DNA from: Neckera pumila
Lineage: Eukaryota; Streptophyta; Bryopsida; Hypnales; Neckeraceae
Assembly: GCA_963969595.1 (NCBI GenBank)
Contig: OZ018418.1
Span: 6,205,001 to 6,269,000 of the forward strand
Direction of reading: 5' to 3'
DNA length: 64,000 nt
Every line of letters starts with the position of its first letter. The first letter of the stretch is position 1. Of this stretch, positions 23,785-35,845 are shown one piece after another. The position numbers and the translations under genes were made by a program. The notes beneath the pieces were generated by a model. The model worked only from the letters and a program-made list of their open reading frames with translations. It was not told where the DNA came from and ran no database searches.

Positions 23785-24905
23785 CAGCCTGTCAGTCGGT
23801 CGGGCTCAAGCGGACGGGCAGTCAATCGTCTGACCGTCTGATTGTCTGATGACTAAAATATTTCTCATAATATATCATTGCAAAGGTCTTGTTGAGAGCT
23901 TTTCAATGGTATATTATGCGTCCAATTTGAACAAAAACTCCAATTGTGAGAACCTTTCAAAGATTGAGGTCGGATGTAAGGTCGGACGTGAGGTCAGATG
24001 GGCGGTCAGACATTCGACCATCTAATTGTCTGAAGACTAAAATATGCCTCATAATACATCATTGGAAAGGTATTGTTGAGAGCTTTCCAATGACATATCA
24101 TGCGTCCAATTTGGACAAAAACTCCGACGGTGGTATCCCTCAAAAGATTAGGTGCTAATTATTAGTGTAATTCTTGTAATCTTGTAATCTTTATCTGTAC
24201 TTAAAAAGATTGAGTTTGTCAATATTTAGTTAAACGGGTGGCTTGCTTTTGATTGGATTATCAGAACCTTTGTATGTTTGATTTAAATGATATTTTACTA
24301 AGACTCTCAACATATATTTTTCCCTCTTTCAATTCAATCAATATTAAAATCAATATTGTAATCTCTAAGGTTAGAAAAGTATTATAAGTTTCTAATTATA
24401 AAATCATTTGTACATGCACTATTTTTTATTGCTACCACATTTCTTTGGCTATAAGATTGTGGCGTATATTGATAATTCTATTTATATTAAGATTTTTGGT
24501 CTTATTAGTTGATATTGAAAATAGTATTGGAATTCTTTTGTGAAGTCAAAAAAAACTTTTTCTTAAGATGAAACCTACTTGTAATCATTAAAGCATAACA
24601 TACTTATCTCAATCATTAGTTTGAAGGTACCCATACTATAAAGTGACATTGTATAAGATTTTAGAATATAACATTGTCTTAAATGTTAAATTATGGTGTG
24701 ATGACATTAATATATGTTAAAACATGTGTTTTAAAATTTTGAAAAAATCCACAATGCATGTAAAATGAGTTGCAATGAGTTACATTGCATTGTCCAAGGT
24801 AGAATGAGTCACTTATTGTAGTAGGCAATATATGGCTGGCATACCTACCCTTGATTCTTAACATGATCCACAATCAAGAAAATCATAAACTAATTTTGGA
24901 CCAGG
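23785..24905 (+). repeat. Left inverted arm of the hAT-like element
   Basis: Nearly identical, inverted, to 27,063-28,185. Predicted 60-codon frames at 24,873-24,691 (minus) and 27,095-27,277 (plus) are identical, and the pair at 23,946-24,158 (plus) and 28,022-27,810 (minus) differ at two residues. The arm includes 190-bp units, each with an inner hairpin (CATTGGAAAG ... CTTTCCAATG). Confidence 0.9.
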
Positions 24906-27062
24906 AATCCCCCCGTCATTCCAAAAATCCACATTATAAATTGAATGTTTTACTTAGACCTTTGAATAGATTCATAAAACTCACCATATTCCAAAATACA
25001 AATATTAATTATTTATATGAATGATATTCAATGCCATCATTACTTACATCACAAGCATTCAAGCATTTGTCTTTATTCAATTTTCATCGACCAATTTACT
25101 CCAATGAAATCCATATTCTCCTTTAAGGCTTATTTGTTAAAATGAAACAATCTACATGTTTTGAGTCTTCAACCCTAAAACAATATAGTGATTTTATCAT
25201 CGAGTCAACAATAGACAATCTACGCAACCTTTGGGCTATCAAAGGTTATTATATATATTAATATATTAAAATCTCAAATTATTGAATAGTCTCAAAATTA
25301 AATAGTTATAACGATTTATCTTCGAGTCGACGATAAAATTGAGACTATATTTTGTCCAAATATAACAAATATGGCCTTCTTTGAAGCACTAGAATGCAAT
25401 TGTTTTGAAAAATCAATCAATGTTATATAATATACATGTTTAGTCTTGAAAAAATTCACAAGCTCATATGAAGATGGGCAATTCTCTATTTCTCCAATAT
25501 AGCACCATCTAATAAAAGTATAAAATTGATTGTACAATTATAGTTTAATAATATTGATCCTTTAAATTTGGTATGCATCCTAAGCCCAAATTTAGAGTAA
25601 TCATTCAAATCAAAATTGCACGTTTCACATTTGCATATTACAACAAGATTAATTGATGATATTATTTTTGATGTAGAAGTACATAACATTTATGTACATA
25701 AATGAGGTCTATAATTGTCATACATGAGAGGTTATCATATTTAAAGGTCAATTACCTTCTTTACTACCAAAGCACCAATATTTTTGGTATGGAATATATT
25801 GTTGATGGTTTACAATTTAGAATGTAGAAAAATAACTTCAATTCTATTTTGGTTGTATGAATGCAATATTTAATTTTGAGCTACATTAAACTACATTAAA
25901 TTACATTGAAGTGCTTAAAGCATTTTTGATAGCATCTCCTAACAGAATAAAAAATAGAATATAAACTAGTATAATTGTTTGTATTGTATTCAGATTGTTT
26001 ACTCTGGTGTTTCAAACTATCAATGCATTTTACAACAAAATTGAAAGAAATACTTTAAGTTAATAATTGCATATTCCACTATATACATTGGTATATAATA
26101 ATTGATGAAGAAAACAAAAAATACATTAGAAATATAAATGAATAAATCTGTTAGGTTCATATGTAGTATATTTTGATAATGACATTTAAAGGGATTTGAA
26201 GGCCAAATATGTTTCACTCATTCCACCAACGTTTCTAGTAAATAATGTCAGGTTCAAAGTTTAGGGTTTAGGAAATAGGATTTAGAATATAAAATTTAAG
26301 ATATACCATTTAGACTATAGGCTTAAATTTGTAGAAGAATAACTTCAATTATCTTTCTTTGCATACATTAATGTGCATTAGATGCTTATAGCATTGATTA
26401 GTAGTCTTTGAAAGTAAATTTGTGCTTTTGGGAATCTAATGTTTTCAGTAAGATGGACAACTGGGCGGACAGGAAAATAGTTGTTATGAGGAAGGCTGAG
26501 CGGATAAGCAAGCCGAGAAGTCGGACACAAGGCTGCGCAATGGACAAAAAGTTGGACGGGCGGTCAAATAGGTCAAACGGGCGGTCAACCATCCAACCGT
26601 TTGACCAACCAACCACTGAAATATGCCTTATATTATACCATTGAAAAGGTATTGTTGAGGGCTTTCCAATGGTATATTATGCGTTCAATTTGGACAAAAA
26701 CTCCGACAATGAGATCCTTCCAAAGATTGGAATCGACCAAGCTGTTTGCCCATATGGCCGATTGTCCGACGACTTGAATATGCTTTATAATGTACCATTG
26801 GAAATTTATCGTTGAGAGCTTTTCAGCGATATATCATGCATTCAATTTGGACAAAAACTTCGACGGTGGGTCCTTTTTCAAAGATTAGTTGCTGACCATT
26901 CGTGTAGTTCTTGTTATCTTCAACATTCTTGGAGATATTATCTTCACCTAAAAAGATTAAGTTCATCATTTTTTAGTTAGGTAGGTGAAACTTATCAATC
27001 TATTTAAATTTCTAGATCCAACATTTAATTTATAATGCTATTTTTTTGAAGGTATTCATGAT
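24906..27062. other. Spacer of the hAT-like element
   Basis: Very AT-rich, with no frame above 80 codons. From 26,440 to 26,960 it holds two further copies of the 190-bp unit with GGTCGGAC-type repeats, in direct orientation relative to the left arm. No transposase motif was found. Confidence 0.7.
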
Positions 27063-28185
27063 TCTTGGTCCAAAATTAGTTATGATTTTCTTGATTGTGG
27101 ATCATGTTAAGAATCAAGGGTAGGTATGCCAGCCATATATTGCCTACTACAATAAGTGACTCATTCTACCTTGGACAATGCAATGTAACTCATTGCAACT
27201 CATTTTACATGCATTGTGGATTTTTTCAAAATTTTAAAACACATGTTTTAACATATATTAATGTCATCACACCATAATTTGACATTTAAGACAATGTTAT
27301 ATTCTAAAATCTTATACAATGTCACTTTATAGTATGGGTACCTTCAAACTAATGATTGAGATAAGTATGTCATGCTTTAATGATTACAAGTAGGTTTCAT
27401 CTTAAGAAAAAGTTTTTTTTGACTTCACAAAAGAATTCCAATACTATTTTCAATATCAACTAATAAGACCAAAAATCTTAATATAAATAGAATTATCAAT
27501 ATACGCCACAATCTTATAGCCAAAGAAATGTGGTAGCAATAAAAAATAGTGCATGTACAAATGATTTTATAATTAGAAACTTATAATACTTTTCTAACCT
27601 TAGAGATTACAATATTGATTTTAATATTGATTGAATTGAAAGAGGGAAAAATATATGTTGAGAGTCTTAGTAAAATATCATTTAAATCAAACATACAAAG
27701 GTTCTGATAATCCAATCAAAAGCAAGCCACCCGTTTAACTAAATATTGACAAACTCAATCTTTTTAAGTACAGATAAAGATTACAAGATTACAAGAATTA
27801 CACTAATAATTAGCACCTAATCTTTTGAGGGATACCACCGTCGGAGTTTTTGTCCAAATTGGACGCATGATATGTCATTGGAAAGCTCTCAACAATACCT
27901 TTCCAATGATGTATTATGAGGCATATTTTAGTCTTCAGACAATTAGATGGTCGAATGTCTGACCGCCCATCTGACCTCATGTCCGACCTTGCATCCGACC
28001 TCAATCTTTGAAAGGTTCTCACAATTGGAGTTTTTGTTCAAATTGGACGCATAATATACCATTGAAAAGCTCTCGACAAGACCTTTGCAATGATGTATTA
28101 TGAAGTATATTTTGATTGTTAGACGATCAGACAACCGGACAGTTGATTGCCGTCTGCTTGAGCTCAACCAATTGACTGGTTGTCT
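27063..28185 (-). repeat. Right inverted arm of the hAT-like element
   Basis: Mirror of the left arm, gap-free over at least 928 bp. Outward from about 28,185 the two sides lose similarity until the terminal TAGGGTTGT. Confidence 0.9.
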
Positions 28186-28558
28186 GACCTCGCATCCAAC
28201 TACCCATCCGACCTTCCGCTTTTCCATTTGACCTCCGACTGCCGGTTCAAAGGCTCGTACGACCTCCTACCGCCAGTCCGAAGGCTCGTTTGGCCTCTGA
28301 TTGCCCTTCCAAAGGCCCCAACCGGCTATCCGAAGTCCTTAAACCCTCCGTCCGCCCGTCCAATGGCCCGTCGGACCTCTAATCCTCCATTCAAAGGCCT
28401 ATCCGACCCCCTGTCCGACCCCCTGTCCGACCGTCCACTAGACGGGGGGTCGGGGTCCAACTGAATGCCTAGGGACGTCCAAGGGCCAACATTCCCAAAC
28501 TTTGGACGTCCAAACATACGTCCAGGCATTTAGACGTCCTAACAACCCTAGCCACCAT

Positions 28559-29000
28559 AATCGTAACCTAGATTGGCTTTTACAGATACATGATTGGGAC
28601 CAAAAACTCCAGCATCCATCTATGCCTCTCATCCCTACAGTCACTAATATTGTACCCTTCTTTGGCATGCACTGAATTCCGGAACTTATTCGCCCCAGTC
28701 TTACTTGTACGGGAGGCTAATCCTAATCTGGCCTTCCAAAACAAGTACACCTTTGCCCACATATCCTTTGTCCAAGTACTGGGTCGACCCTACACAGTCA
28801 AATATTACTGATTCAGATTTCCCTCTACAAGTTCTAAAATCATCTCATCATTCTTTAGGCTCCAAGTCTACTGTAGCAATCCAACGCACCCTATCGCCAC
28901 CAAGTCTAATTCTGATAGTTTCCATACGTCCATATCAGAAGGGATGGCCGGACAGAGCATTCGGGATGGTCCCGACATGGCTCATCGATCCAACTAATCC
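28559..29000 (-). pseudogene. X1 protein, N-terminal part
   Basis: On the minus strand the frame begins near 28,985 with CPAIPSDMDVWKLSELDLV, then WSLKNDEMILELVEGN, and runs through MWAKVYLFWKARLGLASRTS and NKFRNSVHAKEGYNISDC to LEFLVPIM, where the hAT-like element interrupts it. Three stops occur before 28,760. The X2 copy has the same order (36,640-37,010). No named domain was recognised; the layout recalls plant transposon-associated proteins of uncertain function. Confidence 0.6.
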
Positions 29001-29029
29001 GGTGCAATCGGCAATGACCTCACTATCCT

Positions 29030-29444
29030 TTCCCTAACACGATTCTAACTCACCACACTTTCACTCACTAAACGCATGCCAAAAGTCTATGAGGAAAGAG
29101 AGATAGGAATGAGAAGAGAGGGCACTTAAGTACCCAATAATTGGCCGACAGTTTCCAAGGAGAACGAGTAGGAGACCATTCCTATAACGGTACACTAGGT
29201 TTTCTAGGCTAGAAGTCTAGGTCGTAGGTCTCCTGGATCCGGACTTCCGTCTTCTAGGTTCCGTCCTTCACTAGATCACTTATCAGGTTTTAACAATTTT
29301 AGCAATCCGGGTACCAACTAATCTCAAGTTGTTTGTAGTTGACCCGGATTCTAAATATTAACAACAAAATTCAAATATTTTTTAGTCTATCCTAACCTAT
29401 TTCTATTCCGTTTCCTATCTATTTGGAGTTTCCATACTCCCACA
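29030..29444 (-). promoter_or_regulatory. Leader region of element X1
   Basis: This 415-base segment is shared with 35,846-36,260 and 42,849-43,255. All three start TGTGGGAGTATGG or a close variant, contain a GGTACC-type block, and end with a pyrimidine-rich tract and CATAG, CGCAG or TGCAG before a GTGAG word. The tract looks like a 3' splice site in X2 and X3. A promoter plus intron-containing leader is the likeliest reading. Confidence 0.5.
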
Positions 29445-30720
29445 CTAAGGACTCTAAGCATGTTCCAGAGGCAATATGATGCATGTGATTTCCATAAAAA
29501 ATGCATGCTCTAGTCATCAAGGTAGAAGCGATGAGAACATAATATATTCTAGCATCACAAATACGGATGCAATGGGGTGAAATTTTGCGTATTTTGCAAA
29601 GAAAAGTGGAATCCTTTGGATGGCTTATACCAACAAAGAATGGAAGAAAAGTACAACCACACCATTTGGTCTTGTTGCGCTTTAATAAGCGTTTGACGTA
29701 GTCACAATCAGAGTTGTTACATACTAGATGGCCTGCACAAGAAGATTTCCTATATTTGAGACCATTAATTCTTGGTTGTTGATATTGGTTGTCATGGTCC
29801 AACACCATGCGTGACCATCATAATGTTTATCCATGCTATAGAAGTTTCTTACAATAGATGCTGAAGATGAAGTATAAAGAGACGACAACTCAAATACCAT
29901 GTTTCCATCAAAGTCTGGAAGAAAGTACTGCACCTTCTGATGTTTGATTAAATCATACTCTCATGCAACAACTTTGTTCCTATGGTTGCGAATAGATGCT
30001 AGAGTGCCAAGGCAATTACAATACTAACTGTGGTTGTACTATTGGGATAAATTGGTAGACGGAAGTAAGAGGATAGAACAAAATCAGTTGAAGGCATATT
30101 AGAACAAGCCAAAGTTGGCTTGAGGATGTTATCTAAGACTCTATTAGGAAGCATTGCATGCAAACTTGGTTGGCTAGGGGATTCTTCTTCTGACTCGCTA
30201 GATATATCTATGATAGGATGAAAAAGTCTTTTGCTTCACACGAGCAAGTTGAACAAAACTATAAGTAATTGTGACATGCTCATGTTCTATAGATTTTCTA
30301 ATATCATATTAGACAAAAGGCATGTCCACCCTAGAATAGTCTAACTGGCAAGGTAAGATATCATTGGTGGCATCCATCATGAGAAAAGACAAACCATCAG
30401 CTCAATAGCACCTTGGACGAAGGTACTAGACATGACCATCTTCAAGTGCTAACTTCAGCATGTGGATGGACTCTTTCAACTGTTTCAAGCGACCAGACTC
30501 GGACGTGACTTCTTCTTCAATATAAATATTGTATTGGACACATCCAAATCCAGCATGAAGGTGTGAAGACAATATAGCATACTCTTCTTCTCTAAGAGGA
30601 AGTACTAATGGAATTTCACGACCATCCGCTGAAATGGATGCCACTGACGCAAAAAGAAAGGGCATGCTTGAAATCAGACCAAATGACAAGAACCAGGTTG
30701 AATACAATGATGAAGTGAGT
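29445..30720 (-). pseudogene. Mutator-like transposase, N-terminal third (part D)
   Basis: This is the upstream part of the gene continued at 20,751. Reading downward: REEEYAILSSHLHAGFG and YNIYIEEEVTSESGRLKQLK (30,620-30,480), a decayed stretch, VQYFLPDFDGNMVFELSS (29,930), KHYDGHAWCWTM (29,810), then GLKYRKSSCAGHLVCNNSDC (29,750), a Cys/His DNA-binding-like region, and NHMHHIASGTC at the X1 junction. The Cys/His layout (YRKS-x-C-x-GH, CDY, later C-x2-C and HxH) resembles the GCM/WRKY/FLYWCH group found at the N-terminus of some Mutator-like transposases. Frames shift several times. Confidence 0.7.
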
Positions 30721-31974
30721 GAAGGGATTCAAAAGTAGAAAATATAAGGGCATGAGATTATTCTATAAATTGAATTTACAAAGATCAAGATGTAGTGTTG
30801 TCATTACGTGTCAGAATTTAGTTCCTTCAAATTTTGTATATCTCAAACAGTTGCACAAATCTTTTGTAAGATAGATTGCTTTTAAAGTGACCAATTAAGC
30901 TTCCTCAATTCATAAAAGAGAGTAATTTAAGATTTAAAGATATGGGATGCACTTCCCACCTTTTTCAAAAGAAGAAGGAATGATCTTAATAACTGTTTAT
31001 GCTCTAATAAGTCAATATTGTTCTATTTGGAGAAGCTCTAATTAAATGGATGAGAAGACATTCATTACTCCAAGAGGGCTATATATTGAAGAAATTGCAG
31101 GGTTGGTAACAAATAAGTAGAATTTTTTTCTTGGAGTATTAGAATCCAATTTTTTTCTTAAAGTGGTAGAATCCAATCTAGAGGGTTTTTGTAGAAAGAG
31201 ATGTAAGGCAGCTCTTTTCTTTTCTACTACAAAGCAGTTAGAAAAATTAAAGATGGTAAGACGTTGCAGAAGGCCAATTAATGGCTCTGAGATTAGTAGC
31301 ATTATTTGAACCTTGTCCTATAAAGATCATGGAGTTGAAGTTGCGCATTTTCAATATAGGGATAGTTCAACACAAAGTAGTGAAGGAAAAAATATTTCCA
31401 GGCTTAATGGTGTGGAGGAAATTGAAGAGAAAGTACACCAATTAAGTCCAGCAGAGAATAACATATTGCTAAGAAGCATACTACTGGTAAGTTCATCAAT
31501 TCATTTTCAAAAATAGAACTGTTAGGAGTTGAATAGATTATTAGGAGTTGAATTTGTACATAAATGTTGTTTTTTCTTAGAGGTGCATTTGACACCAAAC
31601 ATCATATTGTGTAATTTGAGAAGACAATTTCAACGATATATAGCATGATCCAAATGGAGAGTTATAATCTATGTAAGAAAAATTTCAACTCAAAATCTTC
31701 AAAATTACAGAAGCAATTAAAAAGATTCCTTTGCCTTGAATCTACCAACTTCTTTTTAGGAGACCAAAGAACAACTTGCTAGCTAAGCTAGGGTTTGCTT
31801 TTGCATAGTTCTCTTTCTTTTGCAATTTTGTGTTTTGGTGCGTATTGCTTGTTGTTGCTCCCACGGGATCTTCACTTGTACAATGTCTAAAAAAACAAAA
31901 AAAATTGGAAAAAAAAGCTTGTAAGTTCAAGTAATAACAAGTACAAAGTTATTATGTCTTAAAAAATGGCATTG
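30721..31974. other. No recognised gene
   Basis: Short frames only, the largest being plus 31,313-31,516, without a motif. It may hold upstream sequence of the Mutator-like copy. Confidence 0.3.
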
Positions 31975-33360
31975 TGACTAAAAAGAGTACAGAGTGTAGC
32001 GTACTTACACCCTACACGTTTAGGCTATAGAACATTGCCTTGTTGACGAGGCATTGACCTTGGACTATTTTGTGTTTCACTGGATTGGTACAGATTTAGC
32101 TACATATTTTCAAAAAAAATTTGATTGCTTGTTTGCGCTATACAACATTGCCTTGTCAACAAGGTCACAATTTTAGGTGGGTTTTTGTCTTACTTGGACG
32201 GTGCATGTTTTTAGCTAATTTTCTATGGATTTCTCACTTATGGTTGTAGAACATGGCCTTATTAACAAGGTCACAATTTGGAATTCTTTGAGGTATATTG
32301 CAATGATACAAGTTTATGGTGCCCATGTCCATTTTATATATTTTTAATCACTTGGAGCTATAAAACATGATCTCGTCAACAAGGTCACAATTTGGGGTTG
32401 TTTAGGGTCTCGCTGAGATGGTATAATTTTTTGTTGCATCACTAGAAGAAAAGTGTATTTTACTTGACAAAAACTGTGTTGTACTCAACAAAAATGTATA
32501 GATACAATTTTGTTGAGTTCTCCCTTTGTAACACCATACTGAATTTGACAAGTAAAACGCAGAATTTTGTGTTAGAATGCAAAATTTTGGGTTACAAAGG
32601 GAGAACTCAACAAAATTGATTCCATACTTTTCTGTTGAGTACAATGCAATTTCTATCAAGTAAAACACAGTTTTCTTGTAGTGCATATTTTCAAATTTTT
32701 TTTTTGGATTGCTCACTTGGAGCTATAGAACATCAACAAGGTGACAATTCAAGGCTGTTTAGAGTCTCACTCAGACAGTATAAGTTTAGGATGCATGTTT
32801 TTATTTATTTTTTAATTGATAGTTTAGACTATAGAATATGGCCTCATCAATGAATTTACAATTTTGGGCTATTTTGTGTCTAACTTGGACTGTGCAAGTT
32901 TATAGTGCATGTTTCTAATTTATTTCTTTTGCTTACTAAGGGTTGTAAATATGGCCTTGCTAACAAGGTGTAGATTTGGGGCTCTTTTGTGTATCACTGC
33001 AATGGTACAAGTTTTGGGCGTAACTTATTATTTTTTGGGGGATTGCTCACTTTAGTCACTTGGGTATAAAGAACATGACCTCATTAACAAGGTCACACTT
33101 TAGAGCTGTTTAAGGTCTCACTTGGACAATACAAGTTCTTGTTGCATATTTTTAATGTTTTTCCAATTTCTTTAGATTGATCACTTGGAGCTCTAAAACA
33201 TGACCTCGTTAACAAGGTCACAATTTGGAGCTATTTAGAGCCTCACTTGGATGGTACAAATTTTGGCTAGACGTTGCATATTTTTGGTTTTTCTTAGATT
33301 GCTCATTTGGGATTGTACAACATAGCCTTGTTAACAAGGTGTCAAATTTGAGGGCTTCAA
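31975..33360. repeat. Satellite-like tandem array, about ten units of 105-130 bp
   Basis: Each unit contains a palindrome like CCTTGTTAACAAGG followed by TCACAATTTGG, then TTTAGGGTCTCACTTGGA and GGTACAAGTTT. Copies are centred near 32,040, 32,150, 32,260, 32,375, 32,735, 32,845, 32,955, 33,085, 33,210 and 33,330. The gap between the fourth and fifth is filled by a MITE. Units have drifted, so the array is old. Confidence 0.8.
32440..32683. mobile_element. 244-bp CACTA-type MITE
   Basis: Starts CACTAGAAGAAAAGTGTATT and, read from the right, CACTACAAGAAAACTGTGTT. The inverted similarity extends about 95 bp into each side. The 3-bp duplication CAT flanks it (32,437-32,439 and 32,684-32,686). 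The ends are those of CACTA transposons. It sits inside the satellite-like array. Confidence 0.9.
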
Positions 33361-34230
33361 TGTCTCTTTTGGAAAGGAGATGTAACAAGTGTATGTTTTC
33401 AATTTCTCAATATAGAGCTTTATGGATGTTGATGGAAGGCCTACACAAGTAGAGTGGTTGGAACTCATCATCAACAGTAATTCCAAGCCTGTGATTACCA
33501 TTCCTAAGATTTGATACATTTCTAATCCTCGTTGCATGCATGTTACATTGAACAATCTTGTATTATAGTTGTAACAAAATTTGCTTTAGTTTTCATTGAC
33601 TTCTTACTATTAACTATAATTTGTTATAATTTGTATTACTCATTGTAGGCTTCCACCACCGTTGACAGCCAAAGTACTGATCCCACTTTTGCAAGCACTT
33701 TTGAAGAGCAAACAATAGAAGAGGTGGACTAGGCATTACAAAAAATTTCAGGCCTCAACAAGACTGCCAATGCGTGATTTTCAAGCAAAGTGCAATTCTA
33801 AGATTTTCTTTTTTTCTTTTTTAATATATATATATTTTTTTAAATATTAAAAAAATTTCAATCTGACATGGTGCTGACAGCGCTGACATGGCAACAGTGC
33901 AACCATGTCACATTTCAAATTTTTAGGTTTTAATTTTTTTTCTATAATTGTACCATAGGGGTGCAAGACTAGTGGCCTTGTTGAGGGCTGAAAATTTTCC
34001 TAATGATGTGCAAATTGGTCAAAAATTCAACTCCAACATCGTCATCAACAATATGCTATTCAACAATAGTGGGCTAGGATCCCAGTTTGATTTTCAGCTT
34101 AGATGTCTAAAAAAATCCATCACAAAAAATTTGGACTTGTCAAAAAAAACGTGTGTTTCTTATAGTAGCAAGTCAGTGACGCCCAAGATTATGGAGACAT
34201 GGAATGAATGTTAGATACACAAGAATGACT
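33361..34230. other. No recognised gene
   Basis: Short frames without motifs. A TTTCTTATAGT word near 34,150-34,162 resembles a MITE end, and CATTACAAAAAA at 33,735 may be a decayed partner, but the match is too weak to call. Confidence 0.3.
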
Positions 34231-34244
34231 AATTTGAGTGTTGG

Positions 34245-34811
34245 TTGAAGTCTCAGCCATCCATCTCAAATTTGTCAAACTACATATTCTTTGTGTGGGA
34301 TGGCAACCGTAGATTGGTGGCTAAGTATGCTTACATCCATAGGATGCATTGTCATAATTGCGAGTGGCACATGCTCGTCAATTGTATACTTTTGGTGTTA
34401 GAAGGTTGCACATGCCTTCTATTGTAGGATATGAACAATATCAATTGGTAGGTTTTAATTACTGATCAAAAATCTTTATTGAGCTTCACCACTTCCTTTG
34501 ATGTGTTGTTGTCTTCCATGCTTTTAGATTCATTCATCTTACATTTTATTTCTATTAATATTTGCAAGTCTATGAAGCATTCCCATGTCAAGAGCAACTT
34601 AGCTCAGCAATTGCATAGGATGAGTACCTATGACAACTTGAAACTAGAAGAATTCAAGGGTCTTCTAAACAATGAAGATTACAAGAAATGTGAAAATAGA
34701 AAACTACAAGGTGCTTGGTATCCATTGACATTGAACATCTTTGTACAATTCCTTCATCGAGTGAGTGTCTTATATTTACAAAAAAGTTCATTCATTTGTG
34801 GTAACTTATAG
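34245..34811 (+). pseudogene. Degenerate coding remnant of an unknown repeat protein
   Basis: Two plus frames (34,245-34,427 and 34,479-34,811) read as one broken protein: NRRLVAKYAYIHRMHCHNCE, WHMLVNCILLVLEG, then HSHVKSNLAQQLHRMSTYDN, EEFKGLLNNEDYKKCENRKL and GAWYPLTLNIFVQFLHRV. The even amino-acid use and hydrophobic periodicity suggest former coding. I do not recognise the family. No element ends were found around it. Confidence 0.35.
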
Positions 34812-34859
34812 ATTTGTTTTATATTCATTTAAGATTCAAATTTTTCTTGTACACTAAGA

Positions 34860-35845
34860 AGTTGTTGTTTTAGATGTGGCATTGCAAACGTATTATAAGA
34901 AAACATAACCATAAGATCAAACTCCAAAGGGAATTTATGATGCCATGACTTAAGCCACTACTACAGCTATCAAAGGATTTTGAATAGAGTTTGATTAGCA
35001 GTCAGCCATTGCAAATGCATATACCCTGCGGATAGAACACATACAACATAAAAATGAAATTTAGACCTCCACTACCAATTCAATTTATTTCTCATTAAAT
35101 TTAATGCAAGTGCACTAAAAGAAATTCAATTTCAACTAGCACAATACCTCCCATGAAATTGTGCATCTCCCTATAGTTTAATGATGGCCCCAAAACAGAA
35201 TAATAATTCCACTAAATTCCAATTTCAATGACTCGTCTTACTGCAAGGACGTTGAGGCCTCACAAAAAATTGTAGTATTGCAACACATTAAAGAGCTGGT
35301 TATTCCATCTTCGCATATTGGACGCGCTTTGTAGTGGTCTCCAAATTCGTGACATTATTATAGCATTAATAGCAACTCTTCTATCCTTGCACATTCATGC
35401 AACAGGTAGTGCATACCCAAAAAATAACACCTGAACACATATGATGTAGACGTTTATATTGACCACATATTGGTCTAATTTTATAAACTTTTCTATCTAC
35501 AACAATAAAGCATTCCATGAAAAACTCACAAATCACTCATGAACATTTATGAAGCAATGCATTACTAACTTAATTTTTCCATTGAGAAGTAGGGATCAAA
35601 CATGACGTTTAAGGGCTGAAGATAATACCTTTGATTTTTGAAGAGATTGTCTTGGATTTATGAATTATAGAAAATCAAATGCCTCGAAACATTGATTATT
35701 GCTTCCCATGTGTGAGGCAGTACAAAGCTTGAAAGTACATCACATATAGACCCAGTTTTGATTTGAAATGAAGTCTTTTAGAGAGTTTGCATCCACATCC
35801 AACGTATAAATTTCTGTACTACTAGCATACTATAGGGATATTGTG
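34860..35845. other. No recognised gene
   Basis: AT-rich with no frame above 60 codons. It may once have belonged to the gene whose exons are at 38-39 kb on the minus strand, now cut by X2, but no coding similarity shows this. Confidence 0.3.

Larger units (their letters stand above)
23312..28550. mobile_element. hAT-like foldback element, 5,239 bp, non-autonomous
   Basis: Ends are TAGGGTTGTCACATT on the left and TAGGGTTGTTAGGAC read from the right, fitting the hAT pattern of short ends beginning YA-x-x-G. Flanks carry an 8-bp duplication with one difference: GCCACCGT (23,304-23,311) and GCCACCAT (28,551-28,558). Inside are inverted arms of about 1.1 kb. From 23,946 to 24,873 the left arm pairs without a gap with 28,022 to 27,095, with a centre of symmetry at 25,984. 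No transposase frame exists, so it would need a helper. The nested position splits the X1 gene, whose two halves otherwise align with the X2 copy. Confidence 0.85.
20752..29444 (-). mobile_element. Element X1: unclassified, TGT...ACA ends, 5-bp target duplication
   Basis: Bounded by 5-bp duplications, with ends TGTGGGAGTATGG (29,444, minus) and TGTCGTACTCACA (20,752, plus). Without the nested hAT-like insertion it is about 3.45 kb. In minus orientation it has a 450-base leader ending in a pyrimidine-rich tract, one gag-like or plant-transposon-like frame with a coiled coil, and about 1.1 kb of 3' sequence. The TG/CA ends and 5-bp duplication would suit an LTR retrotransposon, but the two ends are not similar to each other and I find no second LTR, reverse transcriptase or integrase. 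Class is unresolved. Two other copies of the leader are at 35.8 and 42.85 kb. Confidence 0.75.

Noticed and set aside
23946..24158. Arg-Ser-Asp repeat protein (VRSDVRSDGRSD)
   Set aside because: A translation of the GGTCGGAC minisatellite in the hAT-like element, repeated in the mirror arm; not a gene.
20752..29444. X1 as an ordinary LTR retrotransposon
   Set aside because: TG/CA ends and a 5-bp duplication fit, but the 400-base leader at one end does not recur at the other, and no reverse transcriptase or integrase is present. Left unclassified.
34130..34163. MITE end near TTTCTTATAGT
   Set aside because: The possible partner at 33,735 matches poorly and no 3-bp duplication is clear.
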